DNA from: JAQBQB01 sp963757185
GTDB taxonomy: Bacteria > Gemmatimonadota > Gemmatimonadetes > Gemmatimonadales > Gemmatimonadaceae
Direction: 5' to 3'
DNA: 64,000 bases
Assembly: GCA_963757185.1 (NCBI GenBank)
Contig: CAVWQI010000009.1
Location: forward strand, 62,001-126,000
Part shown: positions 63,401 to 64,000 of the stretch, one piece after another
Layout of the letters: every line of letters begins with the position of its first letter
How positions within the stretch are numbered: position 1 is the stretch's first letter
Notes under the pieces: generated by a model
The model's database searches: none
Told to the model about the DNA's origin: nothing
The model's input: the letters and a program-made list of their open reading frames with translations, nothing else
Made by a program: the position numbers and the translations under genes

Positions 63401-63583
63401 GCACTCGTCGCCGCGTTGGGTCTGCTGCCCGCCGCGCTGTCGACCGGCGTCGGCTCGGACACGCAGAAGCCGTTCGCCCTGGTGATCGTCGGCGGGCTCT
63501 TCTCGCGGCTCTTGATCAGCGTCTTCCTGATGCCGGTGCTGTACGTGATGTTCGCGCGCCACGATGACCATCTGGAGGTCTGA
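60428..63583 (+). CDS. Heavy-metal efflux RND pump (CusA/CzcA family)
   Basis: This 1051-aa inner-membrane protein starts at GTG 60428. It has 12 helices with two large periplasmic domains. The HME-RND proton relay is intact in DFGILVDGAVVMVENIYRQ: Asp419, Asp425 and Glu432, equal to the CzcA D402/D408/E415 set. Other signatures include YPDVSPTAVELTAQWPGHAAEEVERLV and GFLALFGVSVQTAVVYISYANE. It exports divalent or monovalent metal ions (Co/Zn/Cd or Cu/Ag); the sequence alone does not settle which. No cytoplasmic regulator is adjacent. Confidence 0.95.
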   Translation: MSTPAPTHPPTEPPPGSVGGAESRRGPIQKLVEASVGQPLIIALITLAIIGVGIFSLKRLPVDAYPDVSPTAVELTAQWPGHAAEEVERLVTVPIETELNGLPNLIVMRSVSLYGLSSIRVTFAEGTDLYFARQQVFERLSGAGLPDGVGADIEAPFSPSGLVYRYVIKSSDRSAMDLHVLQDWVLDKAYRAVPGVADVASLGGETMQYQVLVDPTKLAGAGLAVSDVATALGANNSNAGGGFYSEGGQFFYVRGLGRVVTLEDIGNIVLAVKNSVPILVKDVAKVEIGHAPRLGQFGFDTTDDAVEGIVLMRTGEQAQVVLKRVEEKTRELNDHVLPKDVKVVPYYDRSDLVALTTRTVADNLIRGILLVVVVLIFFLYDVRSGLIVAVTVPLALLIAFVCLDIRNIPANLLSIGAIDFGILVDGAVVMVENIYRQLAERHGTEYRLKDVLFDAASEVNRPIVYAIAVIVAGFLPIYALTGPSGKLFKPMADTTIFALLGSLFLTLTVIPVLCAIVLRRGVRERRNPAFEWIRRQYARGLDWCLAHRMATVVGSVVLFAVSVGIAWTRGGEFMPKLDEGALWVRATMPYTISFEESSAIVPQVRRILQSFPEVTDVASEHGRDDAGTDPTGFFNAEFYVGLKPYGEWKGQYHSKDALIEAIQKKLAVFPGITFNYTQPAEDAVDEALTGLKASLDVKVFGTDLNLLEEKGRAIKAVIQKIPGIQHVTLVQELGQPSLTITADRAKMARYGLSADALNGLIEAAVGGVAATQVVQGERTFDLVVRLQEQYRGTPEQIGNILLATPDGNQVPLREVADVQIANGAAFIYRQDNSRYIGVQYSVEGRDLASTVAEARAAVDKQVKLPIGYTIRWGGEFEEYTASRAQMNVVLPVTIILIFAILFILYKNVKFPLITVVGVILSAPLGGLLAMLVTGTPFSVSSMIGFLALFGVSVQTAVVYISYANELRLGGQEIEQATREAAMLRLRPIMMTALVAALGLLPAALSTGVGSDTQKPFALVIVGGLFSRLLISVFLMPVLYVMFARHDDHLEV

Positions 63584-63652
63584 CGCCGGGGCCGCGAGGG
63601 CCCCTCATCATCCTGACGTCGGCCCCGAATAGCGCTATTTTTCGGGTCCCTC

Positions 63653-64000
63653 ATGACGAAACGCCAGGACGCGCTCGACTACCATTCGACCGGCCGACCC
63701 GGCAAGATCGCGGTCGTCCCGACGAAGCCGCTCGCCAACCAGCGAGATTTGTCGCTCGCCTACTCTCCAGGCGTGGCCGAGCCGTGCCTCGAGATCGAGC
63801 GGGACAAGGACCTCGCGTACACGTACACGGCCAAGGGCAACCTCGTCGCGGTCGTCACGAACGGCACGGCGGTGCTCGGGCTCGGGAACATCGGCGCCAT
63901 CGCCGGCAAGCCGGTCATGGAGGGCAAGGGGAATCTCTTCAAGCAGTTCGCCGACCTCGATGTATTCGATCTCGAGGTTGGTTCGGAGAATCCCGACGAC
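63653..64000 (+). CDS. NADP-dependent malic enzyme (N-terminal part, runs off the window)
   Basis: The frame starts at ATG 63653 and is open for 116 codons to the window edge. It shows the malic enzyme opening: ALDYHSTGRPGKIAVVPTKPL, RDLSLAYSPGVAEPCLEI with the active-site Tyr, and NGTAVLGLGNIGAIAGKPVMEGKG. The N-terminal domain matches MaeB-type enzymes that oxidatively decarboxylate malate to pyruvate. It follows the metal pump by 69 bp, across two small hairpins (63588-63604 and around 63628-63639), and is probably a separate transcript. Confidence 0.93.
   Translation, partial: MTKRQDALDYHSTGRPGKIAVVPTKPLANQRDLSLAYSPGVAEPCLEIERDKDLAYTYTAKGNLVAVVTNGTAVLGLGNIGAIAGKPVMEGKGNLFKQFADLDVFDLEVGSENPDD

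Overview
This is one contig fragment of a high-G+C, Gram-negative bacterial chromosome. It has outer-membrane receptors, lipoproteins with clear lipoboxes, Lgt, a TolC/RND efflux pump and many secreted beta-propeller proteins. The mix of M56/BlaI sensing, S10 peptidase, PafA-type phosphatase, repeated carboxypeptidase-regulatory-domain receptors and an orphan MacB/ADOP-type permease fits a soil Gemmatimonadota (or Acidobacteriota-like) genome. That placement is inferred from gene content, because no rRNA or tRNA gene is present. There is no prophage, IS element, integrase or CRISPR array.

Layout. 1-3.2 kb: end of a regulatory-domain protein, a DUF3303 protein, about 0.6 kb of hairpin-rich non-coding DNA, a VOC protein, a Cys-rich protein and an ATP-dependent DNA ligase. 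3.2-5.3 kb (minus): a secreted alpha/beta hydrolase and a NirK-like copper lipoprotein. 5.4-12.3 kb (plus): membrane, propeller and DinB proteins, including a propeller fused to a cysteine-less thioredoxin-like domain. 12.3-24.1 kb (minus): a GT-C-like membrane protein with PAP2, an amidohydrolase, a secreted repeat protein, a VOC protein with a histone-H1-like tail, an imelysin-like/di-heme peroxidase fusion and two phosphatases. 24.3-25.9 kb: DUF488, DinB and FMN reductase.

25.9-34.75 kb (minus) is the most distinctive locus. It is a tightly packed five-gene unit: BlaI-type repressor, M56 membrane protease, 1245-aa TonB-receptor-like outer-membrane protein, and two paralogous secreted propellers. 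Short LTxxQ/LDxxQ-type helical segments next to Gly-rich linkers recur in all four envelope proteins. The expected beta-lactam sensor is absent, so this may be an envelope-sensing or export system not described in this form.

35-46.4 kb: S10 peptidase, a frameshifted PPK2, a GH29 fucosidase divergent from an ADOP-type permease, small membrane proteins, a His-rich metal-binding protein, and a lipoprotein/outer-membrane pair. 46.5-55.3 kb: Lgt, a LytS/LytTR two-component pair, and two tandem paralogous TonB receptors that share an upstream sequence element at the same distance from both start codons. 55.6-63.6 kb (plus): a lipoprotein metalloprotease, then a small Cys-containing protein and a complete CusCBA/CzcCBA-type heavy-metal efflux operon with overlapping genes. 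The window ends inside a malic enzyme gene.

Two places carry sequence-level defects or oddities: the PPK2 frameshift near 36971, and the large nested inverted repeat at 251-371.
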